The notes beneath the pieces are model-generated. The model was given only the letters and a program-made list of their open reading frames with translations, was not told where the DNA came from and ran no database searches. Shown here in pieces: positions 1 to 8,910 of a DNA stretch of 64,000 nt. Position 1 is the first letter of the stretch, and every line of letters begins with the position of its first letter. Source of the stretch: CAYMAT01 sp964388495 (lineage in GTDB: Bacteria; Patescibacteriota; Gracilibacteria; Peribacterales; Peribacteraceae). Location: positions 1 to 64,000 of the forward strand of contig CAYMAT010000001.1 in NCBI GenBank assembly GCA_964388495.1. The letters are read 5' to 3'. The translations under genes were made by a program, and so were the position numbers.

Positions 1-79
1 TGGCAATGTCTTGAACTCTGAGCCGGATGGGTTTGCCTGGGATGGTGGGCAGGTTGATTCTGAAGGAATTGGAGGCCAT
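1..79 (-). CDS. hypothetical protein, 5' part only (runs off window)
   Basis: An open frame begins with ATG on the minus strand and continues past the left edge; 26 codons are visible, beginning MASNSFRINLPTIPGKP. Nothing in this fragment identifies a family. It lies directly downstream of, and in the same direction as, the exported hypothetical gene to its right, with about 25 bases between them, so the two may be co-transcribed. A TATAAC hexamer lies about 24 bases upstream of the ATG. Coding status is inferred from the open frame and position only. Confidence 0.45.
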   Translation of the reverse strand, partial: MASNSFRINLPTIPGKPIRLRVQDIA

Positions 80-104
80 AAGTTTTTGGTTTGTTGGGTG
101 CCTG

Positions 105-500
105 TTATATAATTAATGGCAGCATGAGAAAATATTTCGAAGGTGGAGGTCGGGGATCTTGATGATGAGTGTGGAGGCTTGAGCCCTCTTGAAGAAAAAG
201 CGATAGGAAATTGGCCAGGCCGGACTGCAAATTCCCCAGCGGGAAGCCGCGCCGTCCCGGCGCACCTGTAACGTAGGACATCAGACCATCGCCTGCGTTG
301 GTGCCCACTTCAGAGTCGCCCCACCCTCCGCACACGGCACCGCCCACCACCGCGTCATGCGCCTGTGTTGCCATGCTTTCAATGTCGCCCACGCTCCTGG
401 GCGGCGCATCAGGCACGCGATAGACTTCGGACTCCGCTCCCAGGGGGAAGATCAGGCTTCCCGCTGCCGCAAGCGCAATGAGGGTGTGTGTGTTTTTCAA
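105..500 (-). CDS. exported hypothetical protein
   Basis: 131 residues. Residues 1-24 form a signal peptide (MKN, then a hydrophobic stretch, then an Ala-Glu-Ser cleavage region), so the product is probably exported. The rest is Gly/Ser/Pro-rich with no recognised domain. The start codon is TTG; a TATAAT box on the minus strand ends 8 bases before it, which supports this start and suggests a leaderless transcript. The gene points away from ssb. No function can be assigned. Confidence 0.6.
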   Translation of the reverse strand: MKNTHTLIALAAAGSLIFPLGAESEVYRVPDAPPRSVGDIESMATQAHDAVVGGAVCGGWGDSEVGTNAGDGLMSYVTGAPGRRGFPLGNLQSGLANFLSLFLQEGSSLHTHHQDPRPPPSKYFLMLPLII

Positions 501-747
501 ATCTCTTGATTATACCAGAAATACCAATGACTTTGAAGCTTGCATAAGCCAAAAAGCTCAGGTTAACAGTTGACAAAATCTCTGAATAATTCTGCAGTGA
601 TGAGTACCTGTTCTTCTGCAAATTCGTGCTCCAAATGCGCAATGGCAGACAATCTCTGTATTGCTGTGTGAAGTGCATGGAGCTTGGTATCATCGCCTTC
701 CTACAGGTGAGTCTCCTCACTGCTTTTACCCACTACTCCCTCGTCCC

Positions 748-1611
748 ATGTTCTCGCTCAATCGCGTCCAGATCATCGGTTACCAGACCCAGCCCGTCAC
801 CGTCCGCCAGACGCCCAGCGGTACCAGTGTCACGGACCTCAACATCGCCGTACCCTACACGTTCAAGTCCGAAGGCGGCGACCGCATGGAGGGCAAGACG
901 TTCTTCACCGTCACGCTCTGGAGCGGCATGGCGGACACGGCGTCCAAGTACCTCCGCGTGGGAGGGCAGGTGTATCTTTCCGGCCGCCTGCAGACCGATA
1001 GCTGGGATGACACGCAGAGCGGCGAGAAGCGCTCTAAGACCAAGATGATCGCCACCGACATGATTCTTCTGGATCCCAAGGACGGCGCCATGGAGCCCCC
1101 GTCCGGTTCCGGACTGGTGACACAGTGCCTCAACCGCTGCGAGGTGATCGGCAACTGCACCAAGGATCCGGAGATGCGCACCACCCCGTCCGGTCAGAAA
1201 GTGCTTACCATCGGCGTGGCCACCAACGAGCGCTGGAAGGACCGCAACAGCAGCGAGGACCGCGAGCGCACGGAGTTCCACAACATCGTCGTTTGGGGGG
1301 ATTTGGCGGAGGCCGTCAGCAAGTCGATCAAAAAAGGCAACAAGGTGTACGCCTGCGGTCGCGTGCAGAACCGCTCGTGGGAGACTAAAGACGGCCAGAA
1401 GCGCGTCACCACAGAGCTTGTCGCCGACCAAATCTCGCTCCTGGGCGTCAAATCCAAGGGGCTTGAGAACGTCATCCAGACCGACGGTGCAGCAGCCCCG
1501 CGCGAGCGCGCTCCGCGCCAGGAGAAGTCCGCCCCGCAGAATGTGGAGGACCTGGAGGCAACGGCTCTCAGCTATGAGCCGACGGTGAAGGTTGAAGACC
1601 TGCCGTTCTAA
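748..1611 (+). CDS. ssb: single-stranded DNA-binding protein with two OB folds
   Basis: Protects single-stranded DNA and recruits repair and replication enzymes. The 287-residue product holds two SSB-type OB domains in tandem (about residues 1-110, starting FSLNRVQIIGY, and about 128-232, starting LNRCEVIGNC with the NERWKDRNSSEDRERTEFHN segment). It ends in the acidic protein-docking tip EDLPF. Most bacterial SSBs have one OB fold and act as tetramers; a two-fold chain would be expected to act as a dimer, as in Deinococcus-Thermus. The ATG at the first conserved residue was chosen over an upstream in-frame ATG that adds 29 unrelated residues. Confidence 0.93.
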   Translation: MFSLNRVQIIGYQTQPVTVRQTPSGTSVTDLNIAVPYTFKSEGGDRMEGKTFFTVTLWSGMADTASKYLRVGGQVYLSGRLQTDSWDDTQSGEKRSKTKMIATDMILLDPKDGAMEPPSGSGLVTQCLNRCEVIGNCTKDPEMRTTPSGQKVLTIGVATNERWKDRNSSEDRERTEFHNIVVWGDLAEAVSKSIKKGNKVYACGRVQNRSWETKDGQKRVTTELVADQISLLGVKSKGLENVIQTDGAAAPRERAPRQEKSAPQNVEDLEATALSYEPTVKVEDLPF

Positions 1612-1699
1612 AGACTCCGCGCTTGTAAACGCTCCGCACGCCGCGCCCTCCGCGAACGGCGGCTCCGGCCATGTGTGTTGTGTGGTGTTTTGTTCTTCC

Positions 1700-1930
1700 T
1701 TAATTTATGGAAAATGCTGTCACCACAGCAGGGTTGGGGCGCGGTTTTTTTGTGGATGCTGCTCGCAGCCGCAGGGTAAATTCTTCCGTGATTTCCCTCA
1801 GTGTGCGGTTAGAATCTATGGGGAATGTGGCATCCACAGTCGTTTTGGGGATGGAGTCCAATTGCATGCAGTCCACGCTGTCCAGCAGTTGCTTGTTGGG
1901 CATGCGCGTAGTGTTCACGGAAAATCCCAT
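1700..1930 (-). CDS. possible small hypothetical protein
   Basis: A 76-codon minus-strand frame downstream of murB in the same direction, beginning MGFSVNTTRMPNKQ. It has a mixed, charged composition (TLREITEEFTLRLRAAS resembles an amphipathic helix) and no recognised domain. A plus-strand frame covers the same bases, but its translation is less protein-like. No clear ribosome-binding site or -10 box decides the start. It occupies most of the gap between ssb and murB; apart from it I see nothing in that gap. Confidence 0.3.
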   Translation of the reverse strand: MGFSVNTTRMPNKQLLDSVDCMQLDSIPKTTVDATFPIDSNRTLREITEEFTLRLRAASTKKPRPNPAVVTAFSIN

Positions 1931-1986
1931 CAAGCATATTTTCTTTTGGCTTCAATACTGCTTTAGCCCTTACTGATGGGAAAAAA

Positions 1987-2877
1987 TCATCCCACTATCT
2001 TCCCATTCTCGCCGTAAAGTCTCATTTCGATACCGGCAATTTGCGGCACGTCTTTTTTGATGAGCTCCGTGATTTCCGTCACGTCTTTAAATGTCGCCTT
2101 GTCCACGTTCAGCAGAAAGTTGGCGTGCTTCTCGCTGATCTGCACCCCGCCGATCTTCTTGCCGCGCAGACCCGCTGCCTCAATCAGTTTCCATGCCGGA
2201 GTCCCATCGGGGAGTGCCTTAAAGCACGAACCTGCGGTCTTGATGTGCGGCTGCGTCTCAAAGCGTTTTTTGAGGAGGGATTCAACGTCGGCTTTGATCT
2301 CGGCTTCCGGGCGCGAGGGGACGGTCATCGCCACGGACCAGAGAATGGGCGAGTGAGTAGGTTGTAGTGAGTTGTGAGTGGAATCTTTGAAAAGACTTTC
2401 TCTATAACGAAAATCACATTCTTTTTTGGTGAGCGTTCTCCATTCATTATTCATGAATACTTCTACGGTTTCTGTAAATGAATCAATCCACTTTCCTTTG
2501 GGTCCTTGGCCAGCATTCCCGAAAATCGCACCACCCACCGTGCCCGGGATTCCCGTGAGCGCGGAGAGATCCAGATTCGCCTTGGCCAAATCGTTGACCA
2601 GGCTCGCGAGGATTTTTCCGGCGTTCACGGTCACGGAGTTTCCGTCGATCTTCATCTCCTCGTTCTTGATGCGGATCACCAGGGCATGCACTTCGCCATC
2701 CGCAAAAATGGTGTTGGATCCGCCCCCCAGAAGGATCAGCGGGACATTCTTCTTACGCGCAAACGCCACCGCCTCTTCTACGTCGGCTTTTGTTGTTGCC
2801 TCCGCGTAAAAGCGCGCCGTGCCGCCAATGCGCATGGTGGTCTTGCTGCCGATGGCGACGTGTTCCTGGATTTGCAT
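1987..2877 (-). CDS. murB: UDP-N-acetylenolpyruvoylglucosamine reductase
   Basis: FAD/NADPH enzyme that reduces enolpyruvyl-UDP-GlcNAc to UDP-N-acetylmuramate in peptidoglycan precursor synthesis. The FAD-binding motif LGGGSNTIF lies near residue 50, and SALTGIPGTVGGAIFGNAG is the classic flavin/substrate segment. Catalytic residues are visible: Arg in FRYRESLF, Ser in TAGSCFK, and Glu near the end in GIEMRLYG. Its ATG directly follows the stop of the retropepsin-like gene (TAG then ATG), suggesting translational coupling. Directly after FRYRESLFK the protein carries a Thr/His/Asn/Ser/Gln/Pro-rich loop encoded by a period-7 repeat array, which looks like an in-frame insertion. Confidence 0.95.
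   Translation of the reverse strand: MQIQEHVAIGSKTTMRIGGTARFYAEATTKADVEEAVAFARKKNVPLILLGGGSNTIFADGEVHALVIRIKNEEMKIDGNSVTVNAGKILASLVNDLAKANLDLSALTGIPGTVGGAIFGNAGQGPKGKWIDSFTETVEVFMNNEWRTLTKKECDFRYRESLFKDSTHNSLQPTHSPILWSVAMTVPSRPEAEIKADVESLLKKRFETQPHIKTAGSCFKALPDGTPAWKLIEAAGLRGKKIGGVQISEKHANFLLNVDKATFKDVTEITELIKKDVPQIAGIEMRLYGENGKIVG
2351..2384. repeat. period-7 array inside murB
   Basis: Successive heptamers GAGTGAG, TAGGTTG, TAGTGAG, TTGTGAG, TGGAATC run through the murB coding sequence. The array encodes the loop after the catalytic FRYRES segment. It resembles the other period-7 arrays of the window, which lie between genes or around four-helix-bundle genes. The frame is kept, so the enzyme may tolerate the insertion. 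Confidence 0.55.
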
Positions 2878-3333
2878 CTAAAATTTGAAACGCGGAAGTA
2901 TGCTGAATTTCTTTTCTGGACCGAAAAAATTCATATCAAATTTTTCAATACAACTTTTATGTCCAAAAAGCGCAATTTTTTCTGCGTTCGAAAAATAGAT
3001 TACGCTTTGCCATTCAATTGGCCTGAAGCCAGTTCTTGCTTCAATTTTTAATGAAACCGGTCTGAGGGAAGGCAAAACCCAGAATGTACTTCCTCCAGCC
3101 GATCCTATTTCAATTGCCTTGGAATCATCTAGCTGAATTTCAAGATAATGAGCAATTTCCTCGGGAAGAATTGTAAAATCAGATCCTGTGTCGACCAAAG
3201 CACCCGTATTAAATGTTTTTTGCTTATGAGAAACAACGAGAGGCAAATAAGGTCGTAGCACGCCTCCTTCTGTGGTCACATATTTAAATTCCACGGTGTC
3301 CTGCAAAAAACTTATGCCTCGGGACGCAGTCAA
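2878..3333 (-). CDS. retropepsin-like aspartic protease (clan AA)
   Basis: Single-domain retropepsin-like protein of 151 residues. The active-site motif is ALVDTGSDFTILPEE (residues about 46-60), i.e. the DTG/S triad of one protease lobe, so the active enzyme would be a dimer. RPYLPLVV and the later IALFGHKSCIEKFD fit the fold's strands and the final hydrophobic-hydrophobic-Gly element. The substrate is unknown. The frame opens at an ATG overlapping the upstream DUF5678 gene by 50 bases; a GTG 39 bases downstream (VEFKYVTTEGG) matches the usual start of such proteins better. The segment is much richer in A+T than its neighbours, suggesting transfer. Confidence 0.8.
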   Translation of the reverse strand: MTASRGISFLQDTVEFKYVTTEGGVLRPYLPLVVSHKQKTFNTGALVDTGSDFTILPEEIAHYLEIQLDDSKAIEIGSAGGSTFWVLPSLRPVSLKIEARTGFRPIEWQSVIYFSNAEKIALFGHKSCIEKFDMNFFGPEKKFSILPRFKF

Positions 3334-3463
3334 TACGGATTGTATTCGCGTCTTTTCTGCCTTCTATTTTTTTCATAACGCTCTCTAGCTTTGTACCAGT
3401 GGCGATAATCTTTTCGCCCTTACTGGCTACCCACTTGCCGGCATTCTTTTTGCTGAAGATCAT
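3284..3463 (-). CDS. small DUF5678-like protein
   Basis: A 59-residue frame beginning MIFSKKNAGKWVASKGEKI and ending VPRHKFFAGHRGI. The pattern (Lys-Trp-Val-Ala, then IIATGTKLESVMKKI, then a Val-Pro-Arg segment) matches DUF5678 proteins, small proteins of unknown function often encoded just upstream of retropepsin-like proteases in archaea and candidate phyla; that pairing is from general knowledge. The gene overlaps the retropepsin frame and comes first on the transcript. It shares the A+T-rich composition of that gene. Confidence 0.72.
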   Translation of the reverse strand: MIFSKKNAGKWVASKGEKIIATGTKLESVMKKIEGRKDANTIRIDCVPRHKFFAGHRGI

Positions 3464-3512
3464 AGAATGGCAATTATAGTTTTAATCATCTAAGAAACAA
3501 CCGAATAGTACT

Positions 3513-4982
3513 CTATTTAATGGCATTTTTAGATCTATTCAGCCGCTCCATCGTTTTCGCCTTCCCCAGCACCTCCGCCACTTCCACCGCGCCGGGGCTG
3601 AAGGGGAGTCCGGTGAGCGCGGCGCGCAGCGGCCAGAGGAGCTGACCCAACTTCCACGTGCCTTTGCCCACCTCTATCTTCACTTCGGCCAGCAGACGCT
3701 CGGCCTTCCACTCGGCATCCGGGATCGCGTTCAAAATCTTCTCATCCAGCTCCAGAATCGCCGGCAGGTCTTCCTTCTTCACTTTCTGTTTCTCGTTCGC
3801 GAGGATGTCTACGGTCGGCGTGGGTTCTTCATAAAAGAAGCGCAGCATCTCCGTCGCTTCCGGGAAGAAGAGCACGCGCTCCTGCACCAGTCCCGCCTTT
3901 TTCACAAATCCATCGTCTTTTGCCGCATGCGGGAAGACCATGGAGACTGTCGGCAGGATGCGGTCCGCAAACTGCTCTACCGGCATTTTCCGCATCCACT
4001 GGCCCTGAATCCAATCCAGCTTCTGCAGGTCAAAGATGGCACCGGCCTTCTGCACGCGTTCCAGGGAGAAGGCTTTCACCAGCTCCTCCATCGTGAAAAT
4101 CTCCTGCGTGGTCCCCGGATTCCATCCAAGCAATGCAAGGAAATTCACGAGTGCCTCGGGCAAGTAGCCTTTGTTGATGTACTCGTCCACGGAGACGGAG
4201 TTCTGGCGCTTGCTCAGCTTGCTGCGGTCTGCGTTGAGCAGGAGCGACACGTGCGCGTAGCGCGGCGGCTTCCATCCCAAAAACTCAAACAGCAGCAGGT
4301 GCTTGGGCAGACTGCTGAGCCACTCCTCACCGCGCATCACCAGGTCCATTTCCATCAGGTGGTCGTCCACCACGTGCGCCAGGTGATAGGTGGGGAAGCC
4401 GTCACTCTTCATGAGCACCTGGTCGTCCACCGTGTGCGCCTGGAAGGACACCTTGCCGCGGATATCGTCCGTGAAGGTGATGGTCCGCTCGTGCGGCACC
4501 TTCATGCGGATCACGTGCGGCTCGCCGGCTTTCAGTTTGGCGTCCACCTCGCTCTTTTCCAGGCGGCAGCAGGTACGGTCATACATCGGCGCCTTTTTCT
4601 GCGCCTCCTGGGCCTTGCGCATCTGGTCCAGTCTCTCTGCCGTGCAGAAGCAGTGGTAGGCGTGTCCTTTTGCGATCAGTTCGTCCGCATACTTTTTATA
4701 GATATCGAGCCGCTTGGACTGGAAGTACGGACCGAACTTCCCTTCCTCCGTCACCGCTCCGTCCTTGAGCAGTACGCCTTCCGTGGCATCAATGCCGGCC
4801 CAGTGCAGCGCGTTGATGAAGTTCTCCACCGCGCCCGGCACGCTGCGTGCCTGGTCCGTGTCCTCAATGCGCAGCACAAAGGTCCCGTCTGTCTGCTTTG
4901 CGAGAAGGTAGTTGTAGAGGGCCGTGCGGAGACCACCCACGTGGAGGAAGCCGGTGGGGGACGGGGGGAAACGGGTTCTCAT
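3513..4982 (-). CDS. gltX: glutamyl-tRNA synthetase
   Basis: Class I aminoacyl-tRNA synthetase that charges tRNA-Glu (and possibly tRNA-Gln in a non-discriminating form). The HIGH-type motif is FPPSPTGFLHVGG at residues 5-17 and the KMSKS-type motif is RSKLSKRQNSVSV near residue 255. HCFCTAERLD with RTCC marks the zinc-type insertion in the catalytic domain. 489 residues is normal length. Start: the ATG four residues before the conserved FPPSPTG. A period-9 repeat lies immediately upstream, between this gene and the cyclophilin gene. Confidence 0.96.
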   Translation of the reverse strand: MRTRFPPSPTGFLHVGGLRTALYNYLLAKQTDGTFVLRIEDTDQARSVPGAVENFINALHWAGIDATEGVLLKDGAVTEEGKFGPYFQSKRLDIYKKYADELIAKGHAYHCFCTAERLDQMRKAQEAQKKAPMYDRTCCRLEKSEVDAKLKAGEPHVIRMKVPHERTITFTDDIRGKVSFQAHTVDDQVLMKSDGFPTYHLAHVVDDHLMEMDLVMRGEEWLSSLPKHLLLFEFLGWKPPRYAHVSLLLNADRSKLSKRQNSVSVDEYINKGYLPEALVNFLALLGWNPGTTQEIFTMEELVKAFSLERVQKAGAIFDLQKLDWIQGQWMRKMPVEQFADRILPTVSMVFPHAAKDDGFVKKAGLVQERVLFFPEATEMLRFFYEEPTPTVDILANEKQKVKKEDLPAILELDEKILNAIPDAEWKAERLLAEVKIEVGKGTWKLGQLLWPLRAALTGLPFSPGAVEVAEVLGKAKTMERLNRSKNAIK

Positions 4983-4987
4983 AGGAA

Positions 4988-5070
4988 GTGACCGAGGCCG
5001 CCGAAGTGACCGAGGTGACCGAAGTGTACAGTACCTCGGAAACTTCGGTTACGTCGGAAACGTCGGTCAC
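4988..5070. repeat. period-9 palindromic intergenic repeat, copy 1
   Basis: Nine-base units (GTGACCGAG, GCCGCCGAA, GTGACCGAG, GTGACCGAA) are followed by units in the opposite sense (ACCTCGGAA, ACTTCGGTT, ACGTCGGAA, ACGTCGGTC). The two halves are complementary and could form a long hairpin. The repeat fills the gap between gltX and the cyclophilin gene. Related copies lie upstream of ftsW and between dnaJ and jag. Confidence 0.75.
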
Positions 5071-5074
5071 ATCC

Positions 5075-5860
<786 letters not shown>

Positions 5861-6076
5861 AGCTGGATGAAGGTACTGACCGCAGACCGACTCGGCAAGA
5901 AACCACGCCATACTTTGGTGGTTCAGGCAAAAGCGTATACGATACATGAATGTCATTTTTTATGCTTTATGAAGCCAAAAAATTCATTTCTGACTGTTTG
6001 TGAAAATGTTACAAAATGTTCTTGATGAAAGCGGTGTCTCGCAGCCTTGTTGCACTCGGGAAACCCTGCTTCGCAT

Positions 6077-7120
6077 TCAGCCAATGATTCTTTCCGACGC
6101 CGTTTTTTGCAGCAGTTGCGCAATACGGTCTGCGGCATCCAGGGATACGAAGGATTGCCATTTCTGAGAGAGCGCAGCGCGCCTCTCCCCGTCCTCCAGC
6201 AGGGCTTTCACCGCCGGCACCAGACCGCGCTGCAGATCGGACTGCGGCAGTACCGTACCCCCGCCCCACTTCTCCGCCACCCTGGCGTTGGCGGTCTGGT
6301 GATCCTGTGCCAGTCCGGGAAGCGGAACGAAAATCGCGGGGATGCCGTTGCCCGCAAGCTCGCTGATGGCGCCCGCCCCGCTGCGGCTCAAGGCCACGTC
6401 CGTCATGGCGTAGAGGTGCGGGAGATCACGGTGGGCAAACTCCGCGGTGTAGTACCGACGGTCGGTATTGGGCGGGCCTTCCTTTCCCTTGCCGGTCAGA
6501 TGGACGATGTCGGTAAAGGACAGCAGCTCCTCCAGATGCTCGCGCACGGCCTGGTTGAGGGCTACGGCGCCCTGGCTTCCTCCGTACACCAGCAGTACCG
6601 GCCGGTCGCCTTTGATGCCCGTGATGAAGAGTCCGCGCTCGCGCGAACCCTGCGTCACTTCGCTGCGGATGGGATTGCCCGTAAAGATCGCCTTGTCCGA
6701 TCCCGCATCGCCCGGCATCCCGCGGCAGATGACGCGTGCCATGCCGCTGATCCACCTGCTGGCCTTGCCCATGACCGCGTCGGAGTCATGCACTATAAGA
6801 GGCACGCCCCGCATCCACGCCGCAAGGGCCACAGGGAAGCTGGCCGCACCGCCTTTGCAGAACACCGCATCGGGTTTGATTTTCCGTACCCATACGAACG
6901 ACCGGATCAGGTCGCGGGGAAGCGTCCACGGACGCAATCTGCGTGAGGCGACGGCTTTTGCATCCAGATTCTCCTGCTTCAGAAATTCCAGATCCTCCGC
7001 GCGATTGGAGCAGGCAAAGAACGCCTGTGCCTTGGGATCACGCTTCTCCAGCGCGCGCCACACGGCCACGCAGGGCGTGACGTGTCCAAGGGAGCCGCCG
7101 CCGACAAACAGGTAACGCAT
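6077..7120 (-). CDS. murG: UDP-GlcNAc--undecaprenyl-PP-MurNAc-pentapeptide GlcNAc transferase
   Basis: Converts lipid I to lipid II at the inner face of the membrane. The N-terminal MRYLFVGGGSLGHVTP has the glycine-rich GGxxGH acceptor-binding loop; LLVYGGSQGA and SRSGAGAISELAGNGIPAIFVPLPGLAQDHQTANA give the UDP-GlcNAc site with its conserved Glu and DHQ. 347 residues is normal. The start was placed at the ATG that opens the conserved motif, two bases beyond the stop codon of the upstream ftsW gene, so ftsW and murG form an operon transcribed leftwards. Confidence 0.95.
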   Translation of the reverse strand: MRYLFVGGGSLGHVTPCVAVWRALEKRDPKAQAFFACSNRAEDLEFLKQENLDAKAVASRRLRPWTLPRDLIRSFVWVRKIKPDAVFCKGGAASFPVALAAWMRGVPLIVHDSDAVMGKASRWISGMARVICRGMPGDAGSDKAIFTGNPIRSEVTQGSRERGLFITGIKGDRPVLLVYGGSQGAVALNQAVREHLEELLSFTDIVHLTGKGKEGPPNTDRRYYTAEFAHRDLPHLYAMTDVALSRSGAGAISELAGNGIPAIFVPLPGLAQDHQTANARVAEKWGGGTVLPQSDLQRGLVPAVKALLEDGERRAALSQKWQSFVSLDAADRIAQLLQKTASERIIG

Positions 7121-7122
7121 AA

Positions 7123-8301
7123 TCAGGGTGCGCCAAAGGTCCACGTGCTGAATTTCCCTTTGCGCGCCTGACGCTCGACGCGCGCTTCACTGGTGGACTG
7201 CATGGAGATATTGAGGAGAATGCCTACTCCTATAAGAAGGGACAGCAGTGACGATCCGCCGTAGCTGATGAACGGCAAGGTGAGACCCGTGAGGGGGAAG
7301 AGCCCCAGGTTCACGGACATGTTGATGAGCGTCTGCACGCCTATCCACGTGGTGATGCCGGTGGCCAGCAGAAATCCAAAACGGTCCTGCGCCTGTGTGG
7401 CGATTTTGTATCCGCGGTAGACGAGAATCGCATACATTCCCAGGACGATCAGCAGACGGAAGAATCCCAGCTCCTCCGCCATGGCGGAGAAGATCATGTC
7501 GCCTTTCACCTCCGGCAGGTAACCGAATTTCTGGATCGATTTTCCGTATCCCACGCCAAACGGTCCGCCGCTGCCGATGGTGATGAGTGCCTGTTTCATC
7601 TGGAAGCCCACGGTTTCCGCGATAGTGGGGTCCTCCGGCCGCAAAAACGCCATGAAGCGCGCGCGAATGTAGGTCTTCTGCAGAATGATGGGCAGACCCA
7701 TCACCGCGGCCAGACCGCCGCCCATGAAGAGGTGAAGGACGTTCCCGCCGGCGATGAAGAACATGGCCGCGGCGATGGAGGAGATCACCAGAAAGGATCC
7801 CAGGTCCGGCTGGATGGCGATCAAGAAGGTGCTGATGACCAAAAGCGTCACAAAAGGGATGAACCCCTCCTTAAAGGTGCCGATCAGCTGCTCGCGTTTC
7901 TGCAGCCACACGGACAGATAGAAAATGAGCGAGAGCTTGAGGAACTCCGACGGCTGGATGGAAAACGGCCCGATGCGCAGCCAGCTCCACGAGGTTCCCC
8001 ATCCCGCGTTGACGCCGGGGATGAGCACCAGGATGAGCAGGAAGATGCTGAACATGTAGAACTGCTTGGCGTATTTTTCCCATATCCGATAGGGAATCAT
8101 CATGGCGATGAAGAGCGCCCCCGCCCCCACCGTGATGTGCGCGATGGTGCGCCACAGGTAGAAGGAGTTGGTGCCCTCGCCGTAGAGCTTGAGGGTCAGC
8201 TGGTAGCTTTCAAAAACACTCACGCTGGCCAGCATCGCCAGGCCAAACAACGTCAGCACAACCGTGATGCCCAGGAGAAGCAGGTCAATCCGTCGGAACA
8301 T
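7123..8301 (-). CDS. ftsW: SEDS peptidoglycan polymerase FtsW/RodA
   Basis: Multi-pass membrane enzyme of the shape, elongation, division and sporulation family that polymerises lipid II, normally with a partner transpeptidase. The 392-residue protein starts MFRRIDLLLLGITVVLTLFG and has about ten hydrophobic segments. The family signature near the end is FISYGGSSLLSLLIGVGILLNIS. IGPFSIQPSEFLKLSLIFYLS is the conserved Pro-Ser-Glu segment. Direct coupling to murG favours FtsW over RodA. A longer in-frame extension upstream runs through lspA and the period-9 repeat and is not coding. Confidence 0.92.
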   Translation of the reverse strand: MFRRIDLLLLGITVVLTLFGLAMLASVSVFESYQLTLKLYGEGTNSFYLWRTIAHITVGAGALFIAMMIPYRIWEKYAKQFYMFSIFLLILVLIPGVNAGWGTSWSWLRIGPFSIQPSEFLKLSLIFYLSVWLQKREQLIGTFKEGFIPFVTLLVISTFLIAIQPDLGSFLVISSIAAAMFFIAGGNVLHLFMGGGLAAVMGLPIILQKTYIRARFMAFLRPEDPTIAETVGFQMKQALITIGSGGPFGVGYGKSIQKFGYLPEVKGDMIFSAMAEELGFFRLLIVLGMYAILVYRGYKIATQAQDRFGFLLATGITTWIGVQTLINMSVNLGLFPLTGLTLPFISYGGSSLLSLLIGVGILLNISMQSTSEARVERQARKGKFSTWTFGAP

Positions 8302-8317
8302 GAGAATGCGAGTATAG

Positions 8318-8353
8318 GTGACCGAGGTGACCGAAGAAACCGAAGTGACTGCG
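8318..8353. repeat. period-9 repeat, copy 2 (single arm)
   Basis: Units GTGACCGAG, GTGACCGAA, GAAACCGAA, GTGACTGCG lie between the divergent ftsW and lspA starts. Only one arm is present, without the complementary half seen in the gltX and dnaJ copies. It sits about 15 bases upstream of the ftsW start codon. Confidence 0.65.
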
Positions 8354-8403
8354 GAAAGTGGAAAAATATTCAGAAAATTCAATTCCGTCGCTATTCTTTG
8401 TGT

Positions 8404-8853
8404 ATGACGCTTGTCCTTGTCACTGCCGTGATCGCTTTGATTCTCAGTCTCATGGGAAAACTCCTCGCAGATCTTCTGCTCACCGCGTATGTCCCTGTGC
8501 TCGGCACGTTTGCGGGTTTGCGGTACGTCCTCAATCCGGGTGTCGCATTTGGCGTCACCTTCCCGCCGCTTATCCAATGGTTGCTGGTGGCCGGCGCCGT
8601 GGCGCTGGTGGTGTACGGGTCCATCAACGCCCGGACCGTGTTTCAGAAAATCGCCTTCGGCCTCATTCTGGGCGGGGCGTTGGGCAACATTCTGGACCGC
8701 ATTCCGGACGGGCATGTGACCGATTTTGTCCAGGTGTCCACCTTCCCCATTTTCAATGTGGCGGACAGCTGTGTGACGGTGGGAGTGGCAGTATTGGCAG
8801 TGGAGTCGCTTCTGGCGGCTGTCTTTAAAAGAAAAGGCTTACAGAAGCCATAA
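8404..8853 (+). CDS. lspA: signal peptidase II (lipoprotein signal peptidase)
   Basis: Membrane aspartic protease that cleaves signal peptides from prolipoproteins, consistent with the lipoprotein cyclophilin nearby. The 149-residue product has four hydrophobic segments. The conserved NPGVAFGV motif is at about residue 45; the catalytic aspartates lie in GNILDRIPDGHVTDFV and FNVADSCVTVG. A TATTCT box ends 6 bases before the ATG, which fixes the start and suggests a leaderless transcript. A long in-frame upstream extension is the shadow of ftsW. Confidence 0.93.
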   Translation: MTLVLVTAVIALILSLMGKLLADLLLTAYVPVLGTFAGLRYVLNPGVAFGVTFPPLIQWLLVAGAVALVVYGSINARTVFQKIAFGLILGGALGNILDRIPDGHVTDFVQVSTFPIFNVADSCVTVGVAVLAVESLLAAVFKRKGLQKP

Positions 8854-8910
8854 AAGCAGGTATCGGACCCCTATTGCGGAAGCCGTTTCTGGGGTATAGT
8901 TCTGCTTCCC

